A model generated the notes under the pieces. It was not told the origin of the DNA and did not search any database. It saw only the letters and a program-made list of their open reading frames with translations. Positions 1 through 7,785 of a stretch of 64,000 bases of DNA are shown here, piece by piece. Each line of letters opens with the position of its first letter. Positions within the stretch are counted from its first letter, which is position 1. The translations under genes were made by a program, and so were the position numbers. This stretch comes from Candidatus Sabulitectum sp. (GTDB lineage Bacteria; Fermentibacterota; Fermentibacteria; Fermentibacterales; JCC-6), in NCBI GenBank assembly GCA_023145375.1, contig JAGLDY010000017.1, positions 19,970 through 83,969 of the forward strand, written 5' to 3'.

Positions 1-1
1 A

Positions 2-565
2 ATCGTTCAGGGCGGTGGCTTCCCGAAGCTCAGAGAATACTGTGCAGACAGGCTTGTTGGTATGGACTTTGATGGCTATGCCATAGGCGGAGTAGCCGTG
101 GGTGAGGAAAGACCAATGATGGAACTGGCAGTGAACAGCTGTATAGATCGTCTTCCTGAAAACAAACCCAGGTACTTGATGGGCGTGGGAAAACCAAAAG
201 ACCTTATAGATTTCGTAGGGATGGGTATTGACATGTTCGACTGTGTTGTACCCACCAGGAACGCCCGTGGAGCCTGTTTCTTCATCCCGGACGGCAAACT
301 CAACATACGAAATGCAAAGCACAGAAATGATTTCAGTCCCGTCCAGGAAGACTGCGACTGCTACGTGTGCAGAAATCACACCAGAGCTTACATGCACCAT
401 CTCTTCAAAGCAAAGGAATGGCTTGCCCCCATCTATGCAACACTGCACAATCTAAGATACTTTGCCAGACTCATGGAACAACTGAGAGAGGCCATTGCCG
501 AAGACCGGTATGAATCCACTTCCAGGGAACTGCTGAAGAGAATGGGTTTCTTTGAAAATTCCTGA
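2..565 (+). CDS. tgt: Queuine/preQ1 tRNA-guanine transglycosylase, C-terminal part
   Basis: The enzyme exchanges the wobble guanine of tRNA (Asp, Asn, His, Tyr) for a queuosine precursor. Only the C-terminal part, about 187 residues, lies in the window; the frame is open to the left edge and begins with IVQGG, the conserved substrate-binding segment. Further right are the nucleophile region DMFDCVVPTRNAR, and the zinc site CDCYVC followed by H, which is CxCx2C plus a downstream His. The stop at 563-565 lies inside the next gene, which starts at 552, so the two are translationally coupled. Family assignment is secure; only the 5' end is missing. Confidence 0.97.
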   Translation: MVQGGGFPKLREYCADRLVGMDFDGYAIGGVAVGEERPMMELAVNSCIDRLPENKPRYLMGVGKPKDLIDFVGMGIDMFDCVVPTRNARGACFFIPDGKLNIRNAKHRNDFSPVQEDCDCYVCRNHTRAYMHHLFKAKEWLAPIYATLHNLRYFARLMEQLREAIAEDRYESTSRELLKRMGFFENS

Positions 566-1781
566 AAATGTACTTATTGAAAGCCTGGGTAACCGGGTTG
601 GGGGAATTGCACGGCCTGACGGCTCACCGGCCATTTTCATCAAAGGAGCTCTTCCCGGTGAAAGGGTTACGATCGGCAATTTCAGAGAAAAGAAGAACTT
701 CATTGAAGCAGATCTTGTTTCAATAGAAAGCCCTTCCCCCCACAGAGTTAAACCATTCTGCAAGTATTACGGTATCTGCGGAGGCTGTTCTCTGCAACAC
801 CTCACCTATGATGAGCAGTTGCGGTGGAAAAAGATCTGGGTGGAAAAAGCGCTGAGAAACCTGTCGATCCCGGAGGTCGACCTGGTGGTTCCTTCTCCGG
901 AAACAGAGGGCTACAGGAACAAAGTGACATTTCACATAAAAAGTAACAATCTCACACTCCATGCCTTCAAGGGTGATCCGATCCCTGTAAGCGCCTGCCC
1001 TCTTATGAACACCTCTTCAAGACAGGCTCTAAAAGCATTCCTCACTGCAGGTGTTCCATACGGGATTACCAGCATATCGGTAAGAGGAGCCGTAAACACG
1101 AACAGCACCATCATCGAGCTTACTGGAGATTACCAAGACAAGGCACCTGTAAGCTGGCCTTCTGTTGTTATCAGAAAGAAGAATTCCTGGTTCTCTGTTA
1201 AACAGGGGGACATGTTTGAAAAACTGGGTGAGTTCATGTTTCAAATCCCCCACGGCGGTTTCTTCCAGGTGAACACAAGGTCAGCTGAAAAACTGATTGA
1301 CATTGTGCTGAAGCACATTCCCGAAGAGAGCGGTTCTGTTCTTGACCTGTACGGCGGCGTTGGAACCTTTGGAATTCCTCTCTCTGCCAGAGGTTTAACG
1401 GTAATATCGGTTGAAATGGATGAAGAAGCTTCCAGAGGTTGTGAGATCGCCGCAGAGTTGAACGGCATCAAACCCGGGACGCTTGTTGTTGTGAACAGAA
1501 AAGATACATCCTTCCTTACAAGAGCACTGAAAAAGAAAAGAACTTTCGATACAGTGATAACGGATCCACCGAGGGCAGGCATGGGGATAAGTATTTCCAG
1601 ACAGCTTCTCCAACTGAACCCTGCAAGGATAGTTTATGTGAGCTGTAATCCATTTTCCGCTGCCAGAGACATTGCAATTTTCACCAAAGAGCACTATACA
1701 ATCCAGCAAATTACACCTGTGGACATGTTCCCCCATACCGACCATGTAGAAACTGTGTTTCTTCTGGAAAGAGGTAAATAA
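552..1781 (+). CDS. rlmD: 23S rRNA (uracil-5-)-methyltransferase, TrmA/RlmC/RlmD family
   Basis: SAM-dependent m5U methyltransferase of the TrmA/RlmCD family, acting on rRNA or tRNA. The N-terminus (about residues 1-60) is a TRAM-like RNA-binding domain. Next comes the iron-sulfur motif CKYYGICGGCSLQH (Cx5CGGC). The SAM site is VLDLYGGVGTFG, and the catalytic part has TDPPRAG and VYVSCNPFSAARD, whose Cys is the expected nucleophile. The start is TTG at 552 inside the tgt 3' end, behind gaagag; no ATG or GTG gives a better start. Length of 409 residues is usual. Family is certain; the exact target uracil cannot be read from sequence, so the RlmD label is the likeliest choice. Confidence 0.9.
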   Translation: MKIPENVLIESLGNRVGGIARPDGSPAIFIKGALPGERVTIGNFREKKNFIEADLVSIESPSPHRVKPFCKYYGICGGCSLQHLTYDEQLRWKKIWVEKALRNLSIPEVDLVVPSPETEGYRNKVTFHIKSNNLTLHAFKGDPIPVSACPLMNTSSRQALKAFLTAGVPYGITSISVRGAVNTNSTIIELTGDYQDKAPVSWPSVVIRKKNSWFSVKQGDMFEKLGEFMFQIPHGGFFQVNTRSAEKLIDIVLKHIPEESGSVLDLYGGVGTFGIPLSARGLTVISVEMDEEASRGCEIAAELNGIKPGTLVVVNRKDTSFLTRALKKKRTFDTVITDPPRAGMGISISRQLLQLNPARIVYVSCNPFSAARDIAIFTKEHYTIQQITPVDMFPHTDHVETVFLLERGK

Positions 1782-1782
1782 G

Positions 1783-3177
1783 ATGAAAGCGGTCATTACA
1801 GTTCTCGTGTTCGTATCACTTGCAACCGCATCTCTTTCCCTTGAGAACCCGCTGAATCTCTGGCTGTATCATTCCGAGACAACAGGTGCCCTGCTTTCCG
1901 GAGAGTTCCCGGACCAGCACACTGTATCACTGGAGCCGGGCTCCCGCTCAATGTGGCTCTGGCATCTGATCCAGGATCGCTCAGCAGCGCCTTCCACAGA
2001 CACCGGTGTTCTTGGCTGGCATGCCACCGCTGCTGGTCAGGCCGGCAGCAACAGCTCTGAATTCGTCTCAAGCGGCGGGACCGCATTTGAAATCTTTGCT
2101 CAGCCTCTGAGCTGGCTCACCATTTCCCAGAGAACCTCCCTCTGGACAGGCAGTGACGGCAATCCTCCTTCAGGTTTTTCTCCTTTCCACTACGGCCTTG
2201 AGCACGGCAGGCACCTCTATGTTGACTGGGGTTTTGTTAAAGCAGAGACAGGACCTCTTCAAGCAGCCATGGGAAGAATTCCTGTCCGCTGGGGACCTGG
2301 CAGATTCACGCAGCTGATGATATCAGGCAGAGCTCCTGCAATGGACATGTTAAAGATCGATCTGGATCTGGGTGAAAAAGTACACTTCACCGGTTTCACA
2401 AGCACCATAAACTCCGATTCAAGCACCTGGCTATCGGCTCACCGGCTGGACATCAAGCCGTATGACAAACTCCGAATAGGTCTCTCGGAATCGATCCTCT
2501 ACACTTCGGATGGCGTTGATCTGGCTTACGCAAATGTATTCATCCCCTGGTACCCTGTGCAGTGGAATGAGAGGGTGGACGACAACGCATTCATGTGCAT
2601 TGATGCCACATGGCAGCCTCTTCATGGTGTTGCTCTTTACGGAGAATTTCTAATAGATGACATACAGTATGAGAACGTTAACGATGTACCCAACAAACTG
2701 GGCTACACATTCGGCACGGATCTGTTCTCACCGGAGTACGGGCTGGGTGCAGTGATCGAATACACAGCAGTACAACGATATGTGTACAGTCAGCGGGAAG
2801 TGTTCAACTACTACATGCACGATGCCCGTATCATCGGCTCTCAGCTTGGTCCAGACGCAGACAGAGCAACAGCATCTCTCTCGTACATAGGCTTCCGCGG
2901 TATCACAGCCCAGCTGAAGGGCAGCTACACAAGACACGGTGAAGGCAATGTGTACGAAGGCTGGCCCGATTCTGTTCAGGCAGGTGGAGCTTTCCCCTCT
3001 GGCATAGTGGAGAACACCACAGAACTGTCTCTCGATCTTGGCTGGTATCCCGAGAACTGGCTGGAAGTCCGGGGACAGGGTGGAATGTCTTTCACAGGCA
3101 ATACCGGCAATAAGGCTGATGCTGATTCAGACAACAGCTGGGTTTCTCTTGAACTGCTTCTGTACAAGGATAGATAA
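1783..3177 (+). CDS. Wzi-like capsule-assembly outer membrane barrel protein
   Basis: A 464-residue exported protein with a signal peptide (MKAVITVLVFVSLATASLS). The body alternates aromatic and polar residues as in outer membrane beta-barrels. The segment VRWGPGRFTQLMISGRAPA matches the WGpG...LliS signature of the capsule assembly Wzi family, which anchors or assembles surface polysaccharide. ATG at 1783 sits 1 nt after the rlmD stop, with gaaagaggt as ribosome binding site, so it is co-transcribed. The Wzi assignment rests on this one motif plus overall barrel character. No capsule genes are nearby. Confidence 0.7.
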   Translation: MKAVITVLVFVSLATASLSLENPLNLWLYHSETTGALLSGEFPDQHTVSLEPGSRSMWLWHLIQDRSAAPSTDTGVLGWHATAAGQAGSNSSEFVSSGGTAFEIFAQPLSWLTISQRTSLWTGSDGNPPSGFSPFHYGLEHGRHLYVDWGFVKAETGPLQAAMGRIPVRWGPGRFTQLMISGRAPAMDMLKIDLDLGEKVHFTGFTSTINSDSSTWLSAHRLDIKPYDKLRIGLSESILYTSDGVDLAYANVFIPWYPVQWNERVDDNAFMCIDATWQPLHGVALYGEFLIDDIQYENVNDVPNKLGYTFGTDLFSPEYGLGAVIEYTAVQRYVYSQREVFNYYMHDARIIGSQLGPDADRATASLSYIGFRGITAQLKGSYTRHGEGNVYEGWPDSVQAGGAFPSGIVENTTELSLDLGWYPENWLEVRGQGGMSFTGNTGNKADADSDNSWVSLELLLYKDR

Positions 3178-3235
3178 GAACACCGGTTTGTTTTCATATT
3201 GCCAGGCTGCTCAAAACGGAATACGGATTCAATAC

Positions 3236-3724
3236 TTACTGTAGCAGATCGAATGCAAAGCCTACACCAGGATATGCTTTCTCCCCAAGTCTGATTTCTT
3301 TGGATTCCCTAAGAATGCCGTCGTGCTTTTTATAAAATGAATTGTTCTTTGCTCCGAGCAAAGTCCATATTATCATGGTTTTACAATTCTCACTTTCAAA
3401 GTGTTTCTTCATTTCTTCCAGCAGAGAGCTTCCAATACCACTACCCTGCTCTTCGGGATGCACATAAAGACCAACGACCTGAGAATCGTATTTACCAGCT
3501 TCTTTTTTTCCAGAGACAACGCCAAATACAGTATTGTTCTTCTCAAAAACAAAAACCGTCTGCTTGTTCTCCCTTATGATACTTGTGAATACTCCTGAAT
3601 ACTTCTCCCTGTTCAAAGATGCTGAATACTCCGCATCAACAATCCCGGCATAGGCCGTCTGCCAGGCGTCAACGATTATACCGGCAATCGAATCAGCATC
3701 GCCTGTCAGTGCTCTGCGAACCAT
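3236..3724 (-). CDS. GNAT family N-acetyltransferase
   Basis: A 162-residue acetyl-CoA-dependent N-acetyltransferase of the RimI-like GNAT fold. The acetyl-CoA loop is seen as LYVHPEEQGSGIGSSLLEEM (R/Q-x-x-G-x-G/A type) and the C-terminal part has the usual NNSFYKKHDG segment. It lies 25 nt behind mogA at the end of the molybdenum cofactor operon on the same strand, so it is probably co-transcribed, but nothing in it points to the cofactor pathway. Substrate unknown. Confidence 0.85.
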   Translation of the reverse strand: MVRRALTGDADSIAGIIVDAWQTAYAGIVDAEYSASLNREKYSGVFTSIIRENKQTVFVFEKNNTVFGVVSGKKEAGKYDSQVVGLYVHPEEQGSGIGSSLLEEMKKHFESENCKTMIIWTLLGAKNNSFYKKHDGILRESKEIRLGEKAYPGVGFAFDLLQ

Positions 3725-3749
3725 GAATGAACCTTACAATAAAAGCAGG

Positions 3750-4244
3750 TCACCCTCCGCACCGCCCGACAGATCCTCGAAGAACTTCAAGGGCATGGGG
3801 AAGAATGGGTAGCAGGAATTCAACGCACTCGGTAACAGCCTTCACGCTCCCGGGAAGATTGACCACGAGGGTGTTTCCTTTTATTCCCGCTGTGCCCCTG
3901 CTGAGCCAGGCAGCCTTTACCTTTTCGCTGGAGCGATATCTGAGCATCTCAGGTATTCCCGGGACCTTCCGGTGGCAGACTCTTTCAGTAGCTTCAGGGG
4001 TGAAGTCCCTGGGGCTGAATCCTGTCCCGCCAGTTGTAAGCAGGAGATCAACGCCTTCACGACACATTTCTTCAATGCAGATTGACACCGGCTCAACACC
4101 GTCTTCAGTTACTCTGTAATCCACCTTTGTGTAACCGGCCTCTTCCATTATTTCAATGATGGTCGGTCCACTGGTATCCGTCCGCGTGCCCTCTTTGCAA
4201 CTGTCACTAACTGTCAGTACGCTGAAAGTAGCCATGTTCCTCAT
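3750..4244 (-). CDS. mogA: Molybdopterin adenylyltransferase, MogA/MoaB family
   Basis: Adenylates molybdopterin before metal insertion. The 164-residue protein is a single MPT-binding domain with TTGGTGFSPRDFTPEAT and the late LPGSVKA motif, both hallmarks of MogA/MoaB. The start at 4244 overlaps the moaC stop by 4 nt (ATGA). Function as adenylyltransferase (MogA) rather than the less understood MoaB is inferred, since the window holds only one copy and it sits in a full cofactor operon. Confidence 0.92.
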   Translation of the reverse strand: MRNMATFSVLTVSDSCKEGTRTDTSGPTIIEIMEEAGYTKVDYRVTEDGVEPVSICIEEMCREGVDLLLTTGGTGFSPRDFTPEATERVCHRKVPGIPEMLRYRSSEKVKAAWLSRGTAGIKGNTLVVNLPGSVKAVTECVEFLLPILPHALEVLRGSVGRCGG

Positions 4245-4723
4245 TCCTCAACAGTTCCGGAGATCCTGAAAACCCCTGATTTACCACCAGTCTTCTCCAG
4301 CAACCGAATACCTGTGATAACCATGGACTTGTCCACTGCCTTCAGCATGTCGTACACCGTGAGCAGTGCAGTGGTGACACCCACAAGGGCTTCCATCTCG
4401 AAGCCGGTCTTTGCCTCTGCTGACACTGAACAGAGACACTTCAAGTTGCAGCCGTTGAATTCGAATTTTATGTCTACTCCGTGCAGGGGAAGCGGATGAC
4501 ACATGGGTATGAGTTCTGATGTTTTTTTAACCGCCTGAATCCCCGCAACTACAGCAGTGTTAAGTACGTTACCCTTTGGCGAGTTTCCGCCGGTCAAAAT
4601 ACCCAGTACAGTGTCACCCAGTTCTATAGTGCCTTCAGCCAGGGCAGTTCTCTCTGTGGGCTGCTTGCTGGATACATCAACCATCCGGGCATATCCTTCT
4701 TCATTCAAATGTGTCAACTTCAT
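4241..4723 (-). CDS. moaC: Cyclic pyranopterin monophosphate synthase MoaC
   Basis: MoaC works after MoaA to make cyclic pyranopterin monophosphate from GTP. The family signature is clear: GNVLNTAVVAGIQAVKKTSE, followed by LIPMCHPLPLHGVD, then the C-terminal TGFEMEALVGVT and the catalytic Lys region DMLKAVDKSM. I take ATG at 4723 as start because it gives the usual N-terminus MKLTHLNEEG and overlaps the moaA stop as ATGA; a longer reading from 4756 would only add 11 residues of moaA coding sequence. Product about 160 residues. Confidence 0.95.
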   Translation of the reverse strand: MKLTHLNEEGYARMVDVSSKQPTERTALAEGTIELGDTVLGILTGGNSPKGNVLNTAVVAGIQAVKKTSELIPMCHPLPLHGVDIKFEFNGCNLKCLCSVSAEAKTGFEMEALVGVTTALLTVYDMLKAVDKSMVITGIRLLEKTGGKSGVFRISGTVEE

Positions 4724-5655
4724 CCGCCTATCCTCCACATACTCACACCACCGCACGCGCCGTGGTGTGGCTTCTTTGCAACAAGGGCATGAACTGCTGT
4801 AATAATTTCACTGTCTTTGCTTCCTGATCTAAGCCTCTCCCGAAGGTCAAGAGACTCTCCCCCAGCCAGACACGGCAGAAGCTCGCCTTCTGCGGTTAGC
4901 CTGAGTCTGGTACAGTTTGCGCACATTCCTCCGCCAACGGGAGCTATTATGCCGAACCTTGTTCCTGACAAGGTGCTATACATATTAGCAGTACCTTCAG
5001 TGGCAATGCGTTTAACGGGTCCTAATTCTTTTGTTATCCCATAAAGAACATCTTTTTCCGGCACATAACTGCATTCCGATCCGGTCATGGGCATATGCTC
5101 TATGAACCTGATGGTAGTACCCATGCTCTCTGCCCATTTTATCATGTCAGCCGGTTCTTCCGAGTTTACACCCTTCAGCACAACGCAGTTTACCTTTACC
5201 GGACCAAGGTTGCTTTCTTTCGCAGCTTCAATAGCTTTCTCGACCATACGCAAGGTGACATCACGCCTGGTTACTTTTTTGATCACTTCATCCTTCAGGC
5301 TGTCAATGCTGATATTCACCCTTGATAGACCGGCTGCACTGAGATCAGATGCGAATTCCGGAAAAAGGATACCGTTGGTGGTCATTACCGTTTCTGCCAG
5401 AGGTGATATCCCTCTCACAAGCGAAACTATCCCACGGCGAACAAGAGGTTCCCCACCTGTTATCCTTATCTTCCTCAGGTTTAGAGCACGATGTATCAGT
5501 TGGACAAGCTGCTGGATCTCTTCCAGTCTCAGGATCGCGGAATGAGCAATATGAGATATACCTGTTTCCGGCATACAGTATATGCATCTTAGATTACATC
5601 TATCTGTGACAGATACTCTCAGATAATCGATCTTTCTGCCGAAGCTGTCCTTCAT
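4720..5655 (-). CDS. moaA: GTP 3',8-cyclase MoaA (radical SAM)
   Basis: Radical SAM enzyme that starts molybdenum cofactor synthesis from GTP. N-terminal cluster motif CNLRCIYC, the SAM segment ITGGEPLVRRG, the second cluster CANC plus a downstream Cys (LLPC), and the characteristic C-terminal Gly-Gly (MWRIGG). The start is ATG at 5655, giving MKDSFGRKIDYLRVSVTDRC and a 311-residue protein; it overlaps the moeA stop as ATGA. The frame stays open upstream to 5949 but that stretch is the moeA tail in another frame and has no family match. Confidence 0.96.
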   Translation of the reverse strand: MKDSFGRKIDYLRVSVTDRCNLRCIYCMPETGISHIAHSAILRLEEIQQLVQLIHRALNLRKIRITGGEPLVRRGIVSLVRGISPLAETVMTTNGILFPEFASDLSAAGLSRVNISIDSLKDEVIKKVTRRDVTLRMVEKAIEAAKESNLGPVKVNCVVLKGVNSEEPADMIKWAESMGTTIRFIEHMPMTGSECSYVPEKDVLYGITKELGPVKRIATEGTANMYSTLSGTRFGIIAPVGGGMCANCTRLRLTAEGELLPCLAGGESLDLRERLRSGSKDSEIITAVHALVAKKPHHGACGGVSMWRIGG

Positions 5656-6866
5656 TCCCAGCAGCTCTCTCCACCAGCCCACGACATAAGAGTGAACGGA
5701 ATAGAGGTTCCTGCCTCGGCTCCTGAGCTTTCCGGGGGAAGCCATGCAATGCTGTTCGTTCCCCGGGTACTCATCAAGTCTCCGGAACCGGAAGATGATG
5801 GGATACTGACCACCCATTCCCCATGGGCGTACTCGGCAATGGTTCGGAGGAAATTCAACCGGCCCTGCTTCTTGCGAATTGAACCCGAAAGCGTTCCGGT
5901 AAGCTCTTTTCGGTGATATCTCGCATGCCCGGAAAAAAGCCTTATACAAGCAAGTACATACATTTCCAGACCAACAAGAGTGCTCACAGGGTTACCGGGA
6001 AGCCCAAACATCAACTTCCCTGTTTCATGATCCGTTGCAAATGAGAACGGTTTTCCCGGCTTCTGTGCAACCGTTCTGAAATGGAATTTGAAACCCAGGT
6101 CCTCAAGAACTGACGGAACAAGATCGTGCGTTCCCATGGAAACCCCACCGGCTGTAACAAGAATATCGGAAACCGCAAGAGCCTGAACAGCTGCATTCCT
6201 GAGAGATGCCCGATCATCACCTGAATGAAAGACCTTTACCGGGGGAAAACCCGCTTGAGCAAGGAACGAGGAGATAAGAACACCATTGGCATTTCTTACC
6301 TGGCCCAACCGGGGAATGTGAACAGGGGGGATAACCTCTGTGCCGGTTGTAAGAACACTGATAAGGGGTTTTTTGTAAACTGAAATGGTTTCCCGCCCGG
6401 CCATTGCGGCAATGCCTGTATCAGATGGAGTGATCAAAGTTCCCCTTTGAAGAACAGTTTGACCCTTCGTAATATCCTCGGCCTCCCGGCAGATATTTGC
6501 TCCCTTTTGCGGCATTTTTCCTATGGTGAGCCTGCGGTCTGATACACTGGTAACCTCTACCATTACCACTCTGTCAGCACCCTCCGGAACAGGAGCTCCG
6601 GTCATTATTGGAGCAGCCACTCCATCCCGCTGTATGGGTTGTGGCTGTACACCCGCAGGGATCTCATCCATCAGTTCATACTCATCACAGATCCCCCGGA
6701 TGGCAAAACCGTCCATGGCACTGCGATCAAAAGGTGGCATTGAAATATCACTTACCACATCTTCCGCCAGGATCCTGCCCGAGGTCCCGTAAAGAGCCAC
6801 AGTCTCCTTTGAAGCAGAAGGAGTATTCTCAAATACTGTATTCAGAGCGTCTTGAACGCTTATCAT
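5652..6866 (-). CDS. moeA: Molybdopterin molybdenumtransferase MoeA
   Basis: Inserts molybdate (or tungstate) into adenylated molybdopterin. 404 residues, full length for the family. Diagnostic segments are DRSAMDGFA near residue 50, the GAPVPEGADRVVMVE stretch, LTTGTEV, the TAGGVSMG motif and FGLPGNPVSTLVG. It starts 1 nt after the stop of the MobB/ModE-like fusion, whose tail supplies a GGAGG-like ribosome binding site. Part of the tight run of overlapping cofactor genes. Confidence 0.95.
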   Translation of the reverse strand: MISVQDALNTVFENTPSASKETVALYGTSGRILAEDVVSDISMPPFDRSAMDGFAIRGICDEYELMDEIPAGVQPQPIQRDGVAAPIMTGAPVPEGADRVVMVEVTSVSDRRLTIGKMPQKGANICREAEDITKGQTVLQRGTLITPSDTGIAAMAGRETISVYKKPLISVLTTGTEVIPPVHIPRLGQVRNANGVLISSFLAQAGFPPVKVFHSGDDRASLRNAAVQALAVSDILVTAGGVSMGTHDLVPSVLEDLGFKFHFRTVAQKPGKPFSFATDHETGKLMFGLPGNPVSTLVGLEMYVLACIRLFSGHARYHRKELTGTLSGSIRKKQGRLNFLRTIAEYAHGEWVVSIPSSSGSGDLMSTRGTNSIAWLPPESSGAEAGTSIPFTLMSWAGGESCWE

Positions 6867-6867
6867 C

Positions 6868-7785
6868 TTAACTATCCTCCTCCAGTTTTTTTGCTGCAGC
6901 GGTCATTGCATCCTCAAGAAAATGGTACCTTTTCAGCAGCATGATAGCTACAGGGGTCAAAGAACTGCCTCCTCCTCCTGCACCACCACGGTTCCTGCGA
7001 ATAAGTTTCACACCTAGATTCTTCTCTGTATTGGAGACAAGGGTCCATACGCGCCTGTACTGTATTCCGGTATTCTTTGCTGCCGCAAGGATTGAACCTG
7101 TGTCACGAATGGCCTCAAGAAGCGAAGCGACTCCTCTGCCGAACACAGGTTGACCCCCACTCTCAAGCCAGAGTTTCCATCCGGAACGAATCGGGTTAAA
7201 GGCTGGAAGACCTGCTACTGAAAGGGTCAAGCCAATGGTTGCCGGAGCAATCGTATCAAGGGGGCCATCCAGAAGAACGCTGGCACTAGCTGTCAGTTCA
7301 GGGTTCTTGGGGTCAGCTGCGTCTCCATCAATGTAAACAATTACAGCTTCTTCTATAAGAGTTGCAGCAGAATTTGTCTCCCAGATAATTACATCGAACA
7401 CCGGGGATACCTCCGTAAAGAATTCTTCTAGATCAGTTCCTGTTTGAAACTTTACCAGGACGACTTCACGGGCACCTGCGCTGTGTGCTCTCCATGTGTC
7501 AGAGCCTTTTCTACCCGGTCCGGGAACAAGCTCAACTCCATCTTTATTCTGTTTTCTGAGCTTGTAATAAGCGACAGAATGCCCACTGTTATGAAGCGTC
7601 TTTATCAGTTCAGTACAGAAAAGAGTCTTTCCCAGTTTTCTACCGGCAGCTGCAACGACTATATTCAGAGCTATGAAATAACCTCCATTACCAAGTTTTC
7701 GGATACGGTATGACCCTGAAACATAAGGGAATCTTGCCGAACCGAACCAGACCACGGAAAGCACAATAAATGAATCAGGAATCAT
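6868..7785 (-). CDS. MobB-like P-loop protein fused to ModE-type DNA-binding domain
   Basis: First gene of the molybdenum cofactor operon. The N-terminal part has a Walker A (AGRKLGKT, residues 47-54) followed by LFCTELIKTL, as in MobB or other P-loop NTPases. The C-terminal about 75 residues match the ModE N-terminal winged helix: an ILAAAKNTGIQYRRVW helix-turn-helix, a glycine-rich wing GGAGGGGSS and a LTPVA helix. A molybdate-responsive or operon regulator is likely. The ATG at 7785 overlaps the divergent peptidase gene by 16 nt and lacks a good ribosome binding site. A GGAGG at 7682-7686 stands 7 nt before ATA at 7674, which would place the start just before the first beta strand of the P-loop domain. 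Confidence 0.75.
   Translation of the reverse strand: MIPDSFIVLSVVWFGSARFPYVSGSYRIRKLGNGGYFIALNIVVAAAGRKLGKTLFCTELIKTLHNSGHSVAYYKLRKQNKDGVELVPGPGRKGSDTWRAHSAGAREVVLVKFQTGTDLEEFFTEVSPVFDVIIWETNSAATLIEEAVIVYIDGDAADPKNPELTASASVLLDGPLDTIAPATIGLTLSVAGLPAFNPIRSGWKLWLESGGQPVFGRGVASLLEAIRDTGSILAAAKNTGIQYRRVWTLVSNTEKNLGVKLIRRNRGGAGGGGSSLTPVAIMLLKRYHFLEDAMTAAAKKLEEDS

Noticed and set aside
5656..5949. N-terminal extension of MoaA from an upstream ATG
   Set aside because: This sequence is the moeA tail in another frame, has no MoaA similarity, and ATG 5655 gives the normal family start with an ATGA overlap.
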